The notes beneath the pieces are model-generated. The model did no database searches and was not told where the DNA came from. It was given only the letters and a program-made list of their open reading frames with translations. The position numbers and the translations under genes were made by a program. A stretch of DNA of 64,000 nucleotides, taken from Photobacterium sanguinicancri. Its GTDB lineage: Bacteria; Pseudomonadota; Gammaproteobacteria; Enterobacterales; Vibrionaceae. Where the stretch lies: positions 496,001-560,000 of the forward strand of contig NZ_AP024851.1 in NCBI RefSeq assembly GCF_024346675.1, read 5' to 3'. Below are positions 8,944 to 18,466 of the stretch, one piece after another. The first letter of the stretch is position 1, and the number at the start of each line of letters is the position of its first letter.

Positions 8944-10275
8944 ATGGCTATATTTGATAAAGTCCTTAGCTTTATAGAAAACGTTGTGGCCCCTACCGCT
9001 GGAAAAATATCAGCACAGCGACATATTAATGCGATAAAAGATGGTTTTGTCGCGACTATGCCATTTCTTATCGTGGGTTCATTGTTACTTGTCTTAGCAT
9101 TTCCCCCGTCAGAAGGAAATTTCTTCTTTGATGGCTGGCACGGGTTGATCGACATCATTGGTAAAGACAATATCATGGCACCCTTCCAACTAAGCATGGG
9201 TATTTTTGCTTTATACGCCACGTTTGGTATCGGGTTCAGTTTGGCGGAATCTTATAAATTACGTGCGATGAACAGTGGAATGTTGTCGATGTTTGCCTTC
9301 TTACTTGCCGTTGCGCCAATGATCAGCGTGAAAGATGTAGGTAGCGTACTTCCTGGGGCATTTTTAGGGGGAACTGGCGCGTTTACAGCAATAATCTGTG
9401 GTTTATTTGTACCTGAGATGCAGCGATTACTGATTAAATATAATATTCGTATCAAAATGCCAGAAGCTGTCCCACCTAAAATTTCGGCATCGTTTGATCT
9501 TCTTATCCCTATCGTATTTATTTCCGTTATTGTTACAACAATTAACGTTTATCTAGGTCAGTATGATCTGCAGATCCCTTCTGCCATTATGCAATTATTC
9601 CAGCCTTTAGTACTTGCATCGGATAGTTATATTGCTTGTTTAGTCGCGGTGTTAATTGTTCAATTGCTTTGGTTTAGTGGCATTCATGGTGGTTCGGTTG
9701 TAGGCGGTATTATAGGTCCAATGCTATTAATCAACCTTGGCTTAAATCAAGATGCTTTAGCTGCAGGACAACCTTTACCCGCTATATTCATTAACCCTGT
9801 GATGGATTTCTTCATCTTTGTTGGGGGAGCTGGTGGTACTTGGGGTTTGGTTGTATTAATGATGCGCTCTAAATCTACCCAATTGAAAACCATCGGTAAA
9901 ATGTCGATTGTACCGGGCACATTTAATATCAATGAACCTGTGATTTTCGGTACACCGATAGTCATGAATCCTGTCTATTTCATTCCGTGGTTACTCGCGC
10001 CAACATTAAACACAACCATCGTCTGGTTGGCTTTCAAAACCGGCTTTGTTGCTAAAATTATTGCGATTCCACCTTGGACAATGCCTGCACCTATCGGGGC
10101 AATTATTGCGACGAATTCGGGAACAGCGGCGCTGGTTGTATTAAGCAGTGTTGTAGTAAGTAGCATTGTTTTCTATCCGTTCTTGAAAGTGCATGAAAAA
10201 CAATTACTCGCAGAGGAAAAAGCGAATACTTCAACGGATGAAACCGAGGGCCTAGTCCCAACGGAGGCGAACTAA
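8944..10275 (+). CDS. chbC: PTS enzyme IIC, cellobiose/chitobiose-type permease
   Basis: This 443-aa inner-membrane permease (EIIC of the lactose/cellobiose class) has about ten transmembrane segments. Family motifs include the early DGFVATMPFLIVGS, the centre WFSGIHGGSVVGGI and the substrate-site region PGTFNINEPVIFGTPIVMNP. It carries the disaccharide through the membrane while IIB phosphorylates it. The stop codon is followed directly by the IIA start. No fused IIA or IIB domain is present. Confidence 0.92.
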   Translation: MAIFDKVLSFIENVVAPTAGKISAQRHINAIKDGFVATMPFLIVGSLLLVLAFPPSEGNFFFDGWHGLIDIIGKDNIMAPFQLSMGIFALYATFGIGFSLAESYKLRAMNSGMLSMFAFLLAVAPMISVKDVGSVLPGAFLGGTGAFTAIICGLFVPEMQRLLIKYNIRIKMPEAVPPKISASFDLLIPIVFISVIVTTINVYLGQYDLQIPSAIMQLFQPLVLASDSYIACLVAVLIVQLLWFSGIHGGSVVGGIIGPMLLINLGLNQDALAAGQPLPAIFINPVMDFFIFVGGAGGTWGLVVLMMRSKSTQLKTIGKMSIVPGTFNINEPVIFGTPIVMNPVYFIPWLLAPTLNTTIVWLAFKTGFVAKIIAIPPWTMPAPIGAIIATNSGTAALVVLSSVVVSSIVFYPFLKVHEKQLLAEEKANTSTDETEGLVPTEAN

Positions 10276-10653
10276 ATGGACATGGTTATTCACAGTAGTG
10301 AGGATATTTCAGAAGAGTTTCTAATGACCTTACTGTGCCAAGTTGGAGAAGCGCGTGCGGCATGTATGGAAGCGATGGTCGTAGCCCGGCAGGGTGATCA
10401 TCTGAAAGCGCAGTCTTTGCTTAAAGAAAGCGATAAAGCACTCGTTGCGGTTCATAAAACACAAACGTCTTTGATCGGCTTTGATGAAGGGGCTGGAAAA
10501 GTCAAAATGACCTTAATTTTGACCCATATTCAAGATCATATTATGACCACCATGCTTTGCCGAGACTTAGCCGAAGAGATGGTAGCTATTCAACATAAAT
10601 TAACGCAATTAGAAGTTCAAAGGAATGAAAGCTATGCAGAAGCGAATATTTGA
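10276..10653 (+). CDS. chbA: PTS enzyme IIA, lactose/cellobiose/chitobiose family
   Basis: This 125-aa all-helical protein is the IIA subunit that passes phosphate from HPr to IIB. The active-site region THIQDHIMTT gives H84 as the expected phospho-histidine and D87 as the conserved metal-binding aspartate of the trimer core. Three helices are easy to see. Its 3' end overlaps the ribosome-binding region and start of the next gene, which suggests translational coupling. Confidence 0.88.
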   Translation: MDMVIHSSEDISEEFLMTLLCQVGEARAACMEAMVVARQGDHLKAQSLLKESDKALVAVHKTQTSLIGFDEGAGKVKMTLILTHIQDHIMTTMLCRDLAEEMVAIQHKLTQLEVQRNESYAEANI

Positions 10654-11515
10654 TTATACAGCGCATGATTTTAAAACAGCATCTCGCCAGCAATTGGTTG
10701 ATAGTATTAGAAATTCGGAAGGCCGTACCGTTATGGTAGAGAATGTTGTCGCGATAACGCCTCCGATTGACATGGTATCAGGCGCTGAAATAGCGGCAGC
10801 CTTTGGCGCAGATATGATCACACTTAACTGCCTTGATGTGACCAAGCCTGCGATAAAAGTGTTAACTGAAACACCAGATGAAGTCATGACGGTTCAGCAG
10901 GTTAAAGCCGCAACAGGGCGTTTAATTGGTTGTAACTTAGAGCCAGTACCAAGTGATGTAACGCATGTTGATATTGGTCGAACAGTAACAAAAGAAACGG
11001 TAGAGCATGCGATTGAAATTGGGCTTGATTATGTAATGCTTACTGGCAACCCGGGTAATGCTGTTACACAAGAAACCATACTCGAAGCGATTGCATTAGT
11101 ACGTAGCGTCTCGAAGGATATCATCATCATTGCAGGTAAAATGCATGCGGGGGGAGTAGGGAATGATTATAACTTAAGTATTGTTAGCCAGTTTGCAGAG
11201 GCGGGCGCTGATGTCATGATGTTCCCAGCCCCTTATACAACCCCAGGAGTAAGCGCCGAACTGGCAAAAAGCATGATGGATGCTGTACGTGAAAGTGGCA
11301 TGTTAGGCATGCTTGCAATTGGTACTTCACAGGAAGGTGCATCGCAAACCTATATCGAGCAAGTCGCCATGGCGTGTAAAGCCGCTGGCGCTGATATTGT
11401 TCATATAGGAGATGGTGGTTACAGCGGCATTGCACCACCAGAAAATATCATGCAATTAGGATTAACGCTTCGCGGTCGTCGTCATCAATATAAAAGAATG
11501 GCGAATCGACGTTAA
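10634..11515 (+). CDS. PTS-operon TIM-barrel-like protein, DUF7916 type
   Basis: This 293-aa cytoplasmic protein has alternating beta and alpha segments and glycine-rich loops (LTGNPGNAV, IIAGKMHAGG, HIGDGGYSGIAPP), which suggest a phosphate-binding TIM barrel. From memory it belongs to the family now called DUF7916, often labelled wrongly as haloacid dehalogenase-like; I see no DxDxT motif of that superfamily. An in-frame ATG lies at 10625, but AGGA at 10621-10624 sits 9 nt before the ATG at 10634, so I chose the latter. It overlaps the IIA gene by 20 nt. Its place suggests a step on an imported phospho-disaccharide, but the reaction is unknown. Confidence 0.75.
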   Translation: MQKRIFDYTAHDFKTASRQQLVDSIRNSEGRTVMVENVVAITPPIDMVSGAEIAAAFGADMITLNCLDVTKPAIKVLTETPDEVMTVQQVKAATGRLIGCNLEPVPSDVTHVDIGRTVTKETVEHAIEIGLDYVMLTGNPGNAVTQETILEAIALVRSVSKDIIIIAGKMHAGGVGNDYNLSIVSQFAEAGADVMMFPAPYTTPGVSAELAKSMMDAVRESGMLGMLAIGTSQEGASQTYIEQVAMACKAAGADIVHIGDGGYSGIAPPENIMQLGLTLRGRRHQYKRMANRR

Positions 11516-11562
11516 TTAATCTGTTTTAAATAGATACGGAATTTTATAAGAAATAACCTATA

Positions 11563-11590
11563 GGGGCATATGTATTTATATGCCTCTGAT
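11563..11590 (+). terminator. Hairpin after the PTS operon
   Basis: A 9-bp stem with one G-U pair (11563-11571 with 11578-11586) and a 6-nt loop is followed by TGATT. It may stop or reduce transcription into the GH20 gene. The T tract is weak. Confidence 0.5.
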
Positions 11591-11669
11591 TAATGAACAT
11601 TAAAAACAGTTTCAAATAGATTCAAATTAAAATTTTATGTTATATGCGATTTATCATGGAGAAGATTAT

Positions 11670-14450
11670 ATGAATAAGATAAAACTTCCGCTAAAAATAC
11701 TAGCGGTTGCCTTAATGTCGCAGCTTTCCATTAGTAATATTGCTTATGCAGAAACATTTCACCCTAATGCAAACGAACTTGAACTATTGTGGAAGGTCGT
11801 AGACCATGATATTGGCGAGAATATATTTTTAGGTAGCTTAACAATAACAAATAATGGTACAGAAGTTCTTGGGGATAAAGATTGGTCACTCTATTTCAGC
11901 TCGGTAAGGCCGCCAGCATCTGTTCTACCATCAGATAATATTGATGGAATAAATGCTCGAAAACAAATGTTAGCCCAAAACGTATTAATAAAAAATGCTG
12001 ATGCCGCCGCGAGCGGTGACTATTTTGTACTAGAGCCAGTAACAGGATTTGAGCCTATTTTACCAGGTGAATCCAGAGAGATAATGATTACTGCACAGTA
12101 CTGGCAAATGCTGAAGAATGATTCTCCATCAGGTTTTCACATTTCATACAATGGCAAGGCCCCCCAGGCTGTATCTGTCGGTGTGATGATGGACCCGTTA
12201 GATCCTAAGCAAACAAGACAAAGCATTCACGATAACATGCCAGTTCAAACGGCAGAGTTACGCTTTATTGAAAACAACACTGAAAAATCGAGTGTTTTCG
12301 TTCAGCATCAAGTCGTACCGCAGATACAGACAGCGGAACTGAAAGACGGTGCTTTCTTAACCCTGCTTGGTTGGACTGCATCAATCAAAGCACCTGAAAG
12401 CCTAAATAAAGAGGCGTTATATCTGCAAAGTGCGCTAAAAGACTTAATGAAAGGGGCGTTCCCCATTAATGCTACAAATGCAAATGTGGCGGGAATTATC
12501 AACTTGAAAATAACCCCTCAGTTAGACACTGATGTAGACGGTGTTGCTGATAACGAAGGTTACAAGCTAGAAATCGATCCTTTCAATGGCATCACCATTG
12601 AAGGTAAAGACGCTAGTGGTGTGTTCTATGGTATTCAAACACTGCGTCAATTAATTCCGAATGATGTTTACCAAGCATCGGTCAGTGCTAATAAAATGCA
12701 ACATGCCGTACTTCCTGCAATGACATCGCTTGATGCCCCTCGCTTTGAGTACCGCGGTATGATGCTGGATGTTGCGCGTAATTTCCAAAGTAAAGAAACT
12801 TTATTAAAGTTAATTGACTTATTGGCCTATTATAAAATTAATAAATTTGAAATAAATGTAGCTAATGATGAGGGTTGGCGCATAGAAATACCAGGCATTC
12901 CTGAATTAACAGAATTCGGCGCTAAACGAGGTTATGACTTAAACGAAACTAAGATGTTGCATACCTTTATGGGAGCAAGTAATGGCTTCTTACCGGGAGA
13001 TGGAATTGAAGGTAAACCAGCAGATGTTGTTGAAGCAAATAACGGTGTAAAACCGGATTTCCAAGGTTTTGAAACTGCGCAACAAAATTTTCTTGGGCAA
13101 GGCTGGGGATATTATACTGTTGATGACTTTAAAGATATTTTGAAATATGCAGCCGACCGCCATATTGATGTGATATTAGAGTATGACTTCCCAGCCCATG
13201 CTCGGGCTGCAATTAAAGCGATGGAGTATCGATACAATAAATATAAAGATACCGACATTGTTGAAGCAAATCGCTATCGTTTAATCGATCCGTTAGATGA
13301 GTCAAAATATTACACGCCACAGTTTTATACCGATAATATCGTGAATCCATCGTTAGATGGCACGTATGCTTTTTTAGAGAAAGTTATCAGTGAAACCAAG
13401 GCCATGTACGATGCAGTACCGGGCGCTGAAGTTACTCGCTTGCATGGTGGAGGGGATGAACTTCCGCATTTAGATCCCAATGAGTGGTGGGCTAAGTCTC
13501 CTGCAATTCAACAAAACCCAGAAACGGCTGGTAAAACAGATGCAGAGTTGTTTGATTACTTCTTTACTCGCTGGGTATCCATCATTAACCAGAATGGATT
13601 TAAAATGGCGAGTTGGGGCGATGTACTCACTCATAATGGTACAGGTAATATCGACTACGGTGAGTTGTATCCTATTTTTTGGAATAATGTTTGGGGCTGG
13701 GGCAATGAACATCAGTCATATGCGTTTGCAAATAAGGGTTATCAAGTTGTGCTTTCGCATGCGACAAACTTGTATTTTGACTTAGCATACAGCAAGCACC
13801 CAGACGAAATTGGGTATCACTGGGCAGGATATACCGATACCAAGAAGGCGTTCGAGTACCGTCCATTTAACATTTATGCAAACGGTAAAAAAGATAAGCT
13901 TGGTAATCCTGTCGAGTGGAACCCTAACTGGGTAACATTAACAGATGAAGGTAAGAAAAATATTGCCGGACTTCAAGGTCAGCTTTTTTCTGAAAACTCC
14001 AAATCACCTGAAATCATGGAGTATTTGGTTTTCCCTAAATTGCTAGGTGTTGCTGAGCGCGCTTGGGTAACCAAGATGCCTGCAGAATTGCCGATTGATA
14101 AAAATGGTAAATCACCGATGGACCAAGCTTGGGATACGTTCTCGAATACGCTTGGTCAGCATGCTCTTAGTAAGCTTGAATATATTCAGCCTGTCGATGT
14201 TTATGATCAATTAACGCCACAGCATGGTGTCAATTATCGTATTCCTCTTCCTGGTGCCGTAGTAGAAGCGGGCGTATTGAATATTAATACGCGATTCCCA
14301 GGGTTGAGGAGCCAGTATTCATTGGATGGTGGTCAAACTTGGCTACCATATTACGCTCCGGTTAAAGTTGGTCATGCAACTATAGTTAAAACACGTAGTG
14401 TAACGGTTTCAGGAAGAAGTAGCAGAGTGGAGTCAGTCCCGAAATCTTGA
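11670..14450 (+). CDS. chb: Secreted beta-N-acetylhexosaminidase (chitobiase), GH20
   Basis: This ~926-aa enzyme releases N-acetylglucosamine from chitobiose and chitin oligomers. It starts with a signal peptide that ends in IAYA-ET. The N-terminal carbohydrate-binding CHB_HEX domain (about 30-190) is followed by the GH20b domain (about 210-350), the GH20 catalytic barrel (about 360-800) and a C-terminal CHB_HEX_C Ig-like domain. The signature HGGGDE gives the catalytic pair D596-E597 counted from this start. The frame is open from 11637, but GGAGA lies just before the ATG at 11670 and the signal peptide begins there. It follows the PTS operon and likely feeds or competes with it. The domain order matches Vibrio chitobiases. 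Confidence 0.93.
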   Translation: MNKIKLPLKILAVALMSQLSISNIAYAETFHPNANELELLWKVVDHDIGENIFLGSLTITNNGTEVLGDKDWSLYFSSVRPPASVLPSDNIDGINARKQMLAQNVLIKNADAAASGDYFVLEPVTGFEPILPGESREIMITAQYWQMLKNDSPSGFHISYNGKAPQAVSVGVMMDPLDPKQTRQSIHDNMPVQTAELRFIENNTEKSSVFVQHQVVPQIQTAELKDGAFLTLLGWTASIKAPESLNKEALYLQSALKDLMKGAFPINATNANVAGIINLKITPQLDTDVDGVADNEGYKLEIDPFNGITIEGKDASGVFYGIQTLRQLIPNDVYQASVSANKMQHAVLPAMTSLDAPRFEYRGMMLDVARNFQSKETLLKLIDLLAYYKINKFEINVANDEGWRIEIPGIPELTEFGAKRGYDLNETKMLHTFMGASNGFLPGDGIEGKPADVVEANNGVKPDFQGFETAQQNFLGQGWGYYTVDDFKDILKYAADRHIDVILEYDFPAHARAAIKAMEYRYNKYKDTDIVEANRYRLIDPLDESKYYTPQFYTDNIVNPSLDGTYAFLEKVISETKAMYDAVPGAEVTRLHGGGDELPHLDPNEWWAKSPAIQQNPETAGKTDAELFDYFFTRWVSIINQNGFKMASWGDVLTHNGTGNIDYGELYPIFWNNVWGWGNEHQSYAFANKGYQVVLSHATNLYFDLAYSKHPDEIGYHWAGYTDTKKAFEYRPFNIYANGKKDKLGNPVEWNPNWVTLTDEGKKNIAGLQGQLFSENSKSPEIMEYLVFPKLLGVAERAWVTKMPAELPIDKNGKSPMDQAWDTFSNTLGQHALSKLEYIQPVDVYDQLTPQHGVNYRIPLPGAVVEAGVLNINTRFPGLRSQYSLDGGQTWLPYYAPVKVGHATIVKTRSVTVSGRSSRVESVPKS

Positions 14451-14479
14451 TTCTGAAATTTTTTATTGATTGAATAATT

Positions 14480-14515
14480 AAGCCAGCTAAAATCCCCCTT
14501 TAGCTGGCTTTTATT
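14480..14515 (+). terminator. Intrinsic terminator after chitobiase
   Basis: A perfect 12-bp stem (AAGCCAGCTAAA, 14480-14491, with 14499-14510) has a 7-nt loop and is followed by TTATT. Confidence 0.88.
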
Positions 14516-14598
14516 AACGATAAATACGACAGGGAAACAAATAAGATGACATCGGTGGGTGAGTGCCTATACGTAAAATAATATTATCTGTAATGTTA

Positions 14599-15108
14599 TT
14601 ATTTTCCGTTTTCATTACGGATGTACATAAGAGCAACCATCCCAAAACCAAGGAGTTGCCATAAATATTGACCATCACTTGCGCCTGTAATTGTTTGAGT
14701 AAATGCCATACACGATGTTACCAATAAAGAGGCAATACCCGCTCTTATTAGCCACACGCGATCTTTACCTTGCATAAATTCACCTGCAAAAACAGAGCGA
14801 AGAATAAGTAGAAATGGAATACATTGTAGAATGATTAAAATAGGGAACATGAAGTCAAATGTTGGGCTAATAAACAGGTGTCCAATAGCGCTTTTATCCC
14901 AAGTGCCGACAATATATGTTTTCCAACCTACCCAAGTATCGCCTTGATAAGCGGTTTCTGGCGAAATAAACCCGAGGAGCACACCACAGACTTTATCTAT
15001 GAAGCCATTCTTGAACCAAAAGACAAATAAGAATATTTGTACTGGGATAACATTGAATGCAAGTGATTTGATAAAGGTTGATTTTTGAGTGTCTTTCATA
15101 ATGTTCAC
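14599..15108 (-). CDS. Hypothetical integral membrane protein, 169 aa
   Basis: There are four hydrophobic segments: near residues 15-33, 85-105, 120-140 and 147-163. A hydrophilic loop rich in Trp and Gly lies between the first two. The general plan recalls DoxX-like small membrane proteins, but I would not assign it. It lies 187 nt downstream of a CadC-like regulator on the same strand, with a terminator-like hairpin between them, and may be separately transcribed. Function unknown. Confidence 0.65.
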   Translation of the reverse strand: MNIMKDTQKSTFIKSLAFNVIPVQIFLFVFWFKNGFIDKVCGVLLGFISPETAYQGDTWVGWKTYIVGTWDKSAIGHLFISPTFDFMFPILIILQCIPFLLILRSVFAGEFMQGKDRVWLIRAGIASLLVTSCMAFTQTITGASDGQYLWQLLGFGMVALMYIRNENGK

Positions 15109-15250
15109 ATCTATTGGTTGTTAATATGATTTATTGATGTGAAGAGTATGGAATGAACGTGTTTTTTCTGAACTGATGCAAGACAAACTTAGAAATAAAC
15201 ACACAAAAATCAAACAGCAGAAAAACGCATGCTTGATGTGCGATAGAGGT

Positions 15251-15283
15251 GAAAGCACCGTGTAATAAGGGATTCACGGTGCT
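15251..15283 (-). terminator. Terminator of the CadC-like gene
   Basis: A perfect 9-bp stem (AGCACCGTG, 15254-15262, with 15275-15283) has a 12-nt loop. On the minus strand a short TTT follows. It sits just after the stop codon at 15296. Confidence 0.65.
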
Positions 15284-15295
15284 GAGGTAAGCGAG

Positions 15296-16834
15296 TTAAT
15301 CAACTTGTTTTGCTGTAGGGAAAAGGTTTGATTTTTGTAAAGATGCTTTAAGTTCAGCAAGTTGACTCTTTTGTCCCTTGCTCAGACGGTTAAAGCGTTG
15401 GTAATTGTACTCTGCACCTTTAGGGTTGTTTGCTTGTTGATCAGCAATGCTCAGTAAGTAATAGCTAAGTGGGCTTGGTGAGTTCTCAGCAGCATAGAAG
15501 AGATAAGGGTATGCTTGTTCACTTTGATTGTTCACAATCAGTGCGAGCCCTAAGCTTATATTGGCAATATTACAGCGTGGATTCTTTTCAAAAGCTTCTT
15601 TAGCGTAACTAAGTGCCAACCGTTTATCTTCACTGCTGCTGGTATTTAAAGAATTCATCGATGATATGTAAGAAAACAAAGCCTCAAGTAAGTAATTATC
15701 TCTGCCTTGTCTTTTAATCATCTCAAGTTCAGATGATAACCCTTTGAAACTTTCAGCACCTTTACCTTGATAAAAAAGAGAAATACCTTTTGAGATAGCC
15801 TGCCAATCATTGTAATTTTCTACCGAGGTTACCCTGTGGTTAGCAAAACTGTAGTCAGATGTTGTTGGAGATATGGTGGCTTTTAACGAAAGAACAAGAT
15901 CGCCAATTGCTGAAAAGAAATTATCTTTAGTAAAAGTGACATCAAGTTTTTTTATTTCACCTGAGTGTGAAGGTATATCAATAAGAAGCTTAAGGTGATA
16001 TCCCTTTTTAGTCTCTTTAATCCAGCCCTTGAGTGAAATAGCGTCTGGCGTTAACTGTTTTCTTGCCGCAGGCGTAAGCTGAGAATAGTGATAACCCACA
16101 ATATTGTTTGATGAGTTAAGGCCAAAGAAAAGGTAGTTATAGACATTGCGGGCGACAGTGAGATCTTTATTTTGGTCTAATTCAATGTCGTGAAATATAA
16201 CAGGGGTAATTTTATTATTTTCGCTTGCTGTCTGGTTGATGCCTGCATTATTCGATTTTGAAAAATAAGTGATACCCGTTGAGATTGTCAGTATTACAGC
16301 AATAATGATGGAAAAAATCATTAAATGCTTCATTGGCTGTGTTGTTTTTACTGTATTTGTTTTCGCTTTCGGCGGGTATGGCTGGCTGCTTGTTAAAGCT
16401 GGGTCTTTGAGTGATTTTTCAGGCGTATTTTCTTGTAAATTACCTAGTAAATTATCGGGCAAACTGTCAGATGGGGTACGGTTTGGAATTTCTTGCTCAA
16501 TCACTTCTCTATCGAACAAGTAACCTTGTTTGGGAATAGTTTTAATTATTGAATATGGACGTTCTTTATCGTTTAACTGGCTTCTAAGCTGGCTAATCAC
16601 TTGGCGCACTAAGTTGTCTGATACTTGGCTACGATCCCAGACAGCTTCCGCTATTGTTCTGGCATTTTGTACATTGCCTTTATGTTGAATGAAGAAGCTG
16701 AGCATACGCGCTTGAAGCGGTTCGAGATGACGCTCTTCACTGTGACCGTCTTCATCAATAATTAGACGGTTTTGTTCTGGTATAAAAATGACTTTAGAAT
16801 CAGTGCCTAGTCGATAACTTACAGCTGATGGCAT
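15296..16834 (-). CDS. CadC/ToxR-like membrane-bound transcription regulator
   Basis: This ~512-aa protein has a cytoplasmic OmpR-type winged-helix domain at about residues 35-108 (EPLQARMLSFFIQ; the Y-S-IIKTIPKQGY wing). A proline-rich linker follows, then one transmembrane helix at about 170-191 (LMIFSIIIAVILT) and a ~310-aa periplasmic domain. The C-terminal part has helical repeat-like segments that recall TPR (SYAKEAFEKNPRCN, PYLFYAAENS). Such one-component regulators sense a periplasmic signal and bind DNA at the membrane. A longer frame begins at 16897, but GGAAG lies just before the ATG at 16834. The signal and target genes are unknown; the membrane protein downstream is a possible target. 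Confidence 0.85.
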   Translation of the reverse strand: MPSAVSYRLGTDSKVIFIPEQNRLIIDEDGHSEERHLEPLQARMLSFFIQHKGNVQNARTIAEAVWDRSQVSDNLVRQVISQLRSQLNDKERPYSIIKTIPKQGYLFDREVIEQEIPNRTPSDSLPDNLLGNLQENTPEKSLKDPALTSSQPYPPKAKTNTVKTTQPMKHLMIFSIIIAVILTISTGITYFSKSNNAGINQTASENNKITPVIFHDIELDQNKDLTVARNVYNYLFFGLNSSNNIVGYHYSQLTPAARKQLTPDAISLKGWIKETKKGYHLKLLIDIPSHSGEIKKLDVTFTKDNFFSAIGDLVLSLKATISPTTSDYSFANHRVTSVENYNDWQAISKGISLFYQGKGAESFKGLSSELEMIKRQGRDNYLLEALFSYISSMNSLNTSSSEDKRLALSYAKEAFEKNPRCNIANISLGLALIVNNQSEQAYPYLFYAAENSPSPLSYYLLSIADQQANNPKGAEYNYQRFNRLSKGQKSQLAELKASLQKSNLFPTAKQVD

Positions 16835-17003
16835 AACTTCCACGCGATAATAAAAAACAGCAGTGGTGAGGTTATTAATTTTACAGTTCAGAAGCAAGCA
16901 GTAGAGCGGTATCTTGCTTATTGAAACGTCTTTGAGAGGAAGTTAATCCATTTAATTAAATCGCAATTGCCAATTGGGAGCATGAAACTGGTTAGTTAGG
17001 ATG

Positions 17004-18323
17004 TTATTCGGGATAAATTGGCCAGTCTGCAGCGTCGACGGCATCAAGGTTGCCATCGAAGATATCACCTTGCCACTTCCTAATAAAGACACCGTGTGGG
17101 TCGTACTGCTCAGTTTGTTTTTTTAGATTAAAGTGCCGATGTTCACGAGCGTCGGCACCTACGCCTGCAATGTACTGCCAATTACCCCAGTTAGCAGCAA
17201 CATCGTAATCCAGTAAGTGTTGTTCAAAATAGCTAGCGCCATATCGCCAATCGACGCTGAGTTCATTCACTAAACAACTGGCGGCTAACTGCCTGCCACG
17301 ATTCGACATATAACCCGTGAGGTTTAGCTGGTTCATACAAGCATTCACAATGGGATAGGGCGTATTGCCTGAGCACCAGCGGCGAAAACGCTCGCTATAG
17401 TAGCTAGTGTGCGGGGCTTTGTTTTTTATCCCTTTGAAAAGAAATAAATCTTGCTGGTAGCAGTGGGCATACCACTGGAAATACTCACGCCACAACAGCT
17501 CGAATTTGATCCATTCAGTCGATGGATTTCTTTCAACGCGATTGTGGTAGGCATCGAGCGCTTCAATGATCTTTCTTGCAGATAAACAGCCTAACGCGAG
17601 CCAAGGTGAAAATTTAGTGGAACTTTGCCAGTCATCAAGGGCATTTCTTGTTTGTTTATACTGGCTTGGTTGCTGGCTAGCGAAATAGTGTTGCAGATGC
17701 TCAAGACCTGCTGTTTCACCACCATAGAAGCTATGGTGGCTAGGAGCTTGCGGTTCAATTGGTAGATCGACACGCATATCAAGAATTTGTGATGGTGGCG
17801 GCGGAAGACTCGCTGTGTTCACTAAGCAGGGTTGGATGGGTTGATCTTCGACTAATTTCCTAAATTTGGAAAAGCTGACGGGTAACTTTGAAAGTTCAAA
17901 AGACAGTTCAGCTTGATCGAACAAGGTGTGCGTGGCCGTTGTTGTAAAGTGTAGAAATGGGTAACGTTGTTCCAATAATTGCCATTCTTTGTTTTCATAG
18001 TAACCAGCATTCTCGCTGCGATAGATCGCGGTAATATCAAAACGCGTGATAAGCGATGGGAGAGCTGTCAGCGGGGATTCAAACAGTACCAGTAAAACCT
18101 GTTTTTGATTCGCCAGCTGTTTGTTTAAGCAAGCCAAAGATTCTAGCTGAAATTGTTGACGAGCTTGGCCAAAAGAGCGAACTGAAAAGGGCCGTTGATG
18201 GGATTGGTTATAGGGAAAGCAATAGACACAGATTAACCTATCCACTTCTTGTGCGGCGAGTGATAAAGCACGGTTATCGTGCAAACGAAGATCGTTTTGA
18301 AAAAGGAAAAGTCCTGTCAACAT
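17004..18323 (-). CDS. Cryptochrome DASH
   Basis: This 439-aa flavoprotein belongs to the photolyase/cryptochrome family. The N-terminal alpha/beta domain starts with LFLFQNDLRLHDN and carries FSKFRKLVE and PPPPSQ, features of DASH cryptochromes. The C-terminal FAD-binding helical domain has ALGCLSARKI, LLWREYFQWYA, CMNQLNLTGYMSNRGRQ and the Trp-rich DYDVAANWGNWQYIAGVGAD. DASH proteins repair cyclobutane dimers in single-stranded DNA and may act as blue-light sensors. It stands alone. I found no intact small DUF2256 partner gene next to it. Confidence 0.93.
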   Translation of the reverse strand: MLTGLFLFQNDLRLHDNRALSLAAQEVDRLICVYCFPYNQSHQRPFSVRSFGQARQQFQLESLACLNKQLANQKQVLLVLFESPLTALPSLITRFDITAIYRSENAGYYENKEWQLLEQRYPFLHFTTTATHTLFDQAELSFELSKLPVSFSKFRKLVEDQPIQPCLVNTASLPPPPSQILDMRVDLPIEPQAPSHHSFYGGETAGLEHLQHYFASQQPSQYKQTRNALDDWQSSTKFSPWLALGCLSARKIIEALDAYHNRVERNPSTEWIKFELLWREYFQWYAHCYQQDLFLFKGIKNKAPHTSYYSERFRRWCSGNTPYPIVNACMNQLNLTGYMSNRGRQLAASCLVNELSVDWRYGASYFEQHLLDYDVAANWGNWQYIAGVGADAREHRHFNLKKQTEQYDPHGVFIRKWQGDIFDGNLDAVDAADWPIYPE

Positions 18324-18438
18324 GTGTTGTAACCGATAAAAGATCCCTGAGTTGATACGTTACTCGGCGATGTAAGGATCTTTTTCGAAGCAACATGGCG
18401 TTTGGTGAATAAAGAGACTGAGTTTGACGAATGCCTTT

Positions 18439-18466
18439 AAAGGTCTGCCAGCGACAGACCTTTTGT
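18439..18466 (+). terminator. Orphan terminator-like hairpin
   Basis: A perfect 9-bp stem AAAGGTCTG / CAGACCTTT (18439-18447 with 18455-18463) has a 7-nt loop and ends in TTTT. No gene on the plus strand precedes it. Confidence 0.55.
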
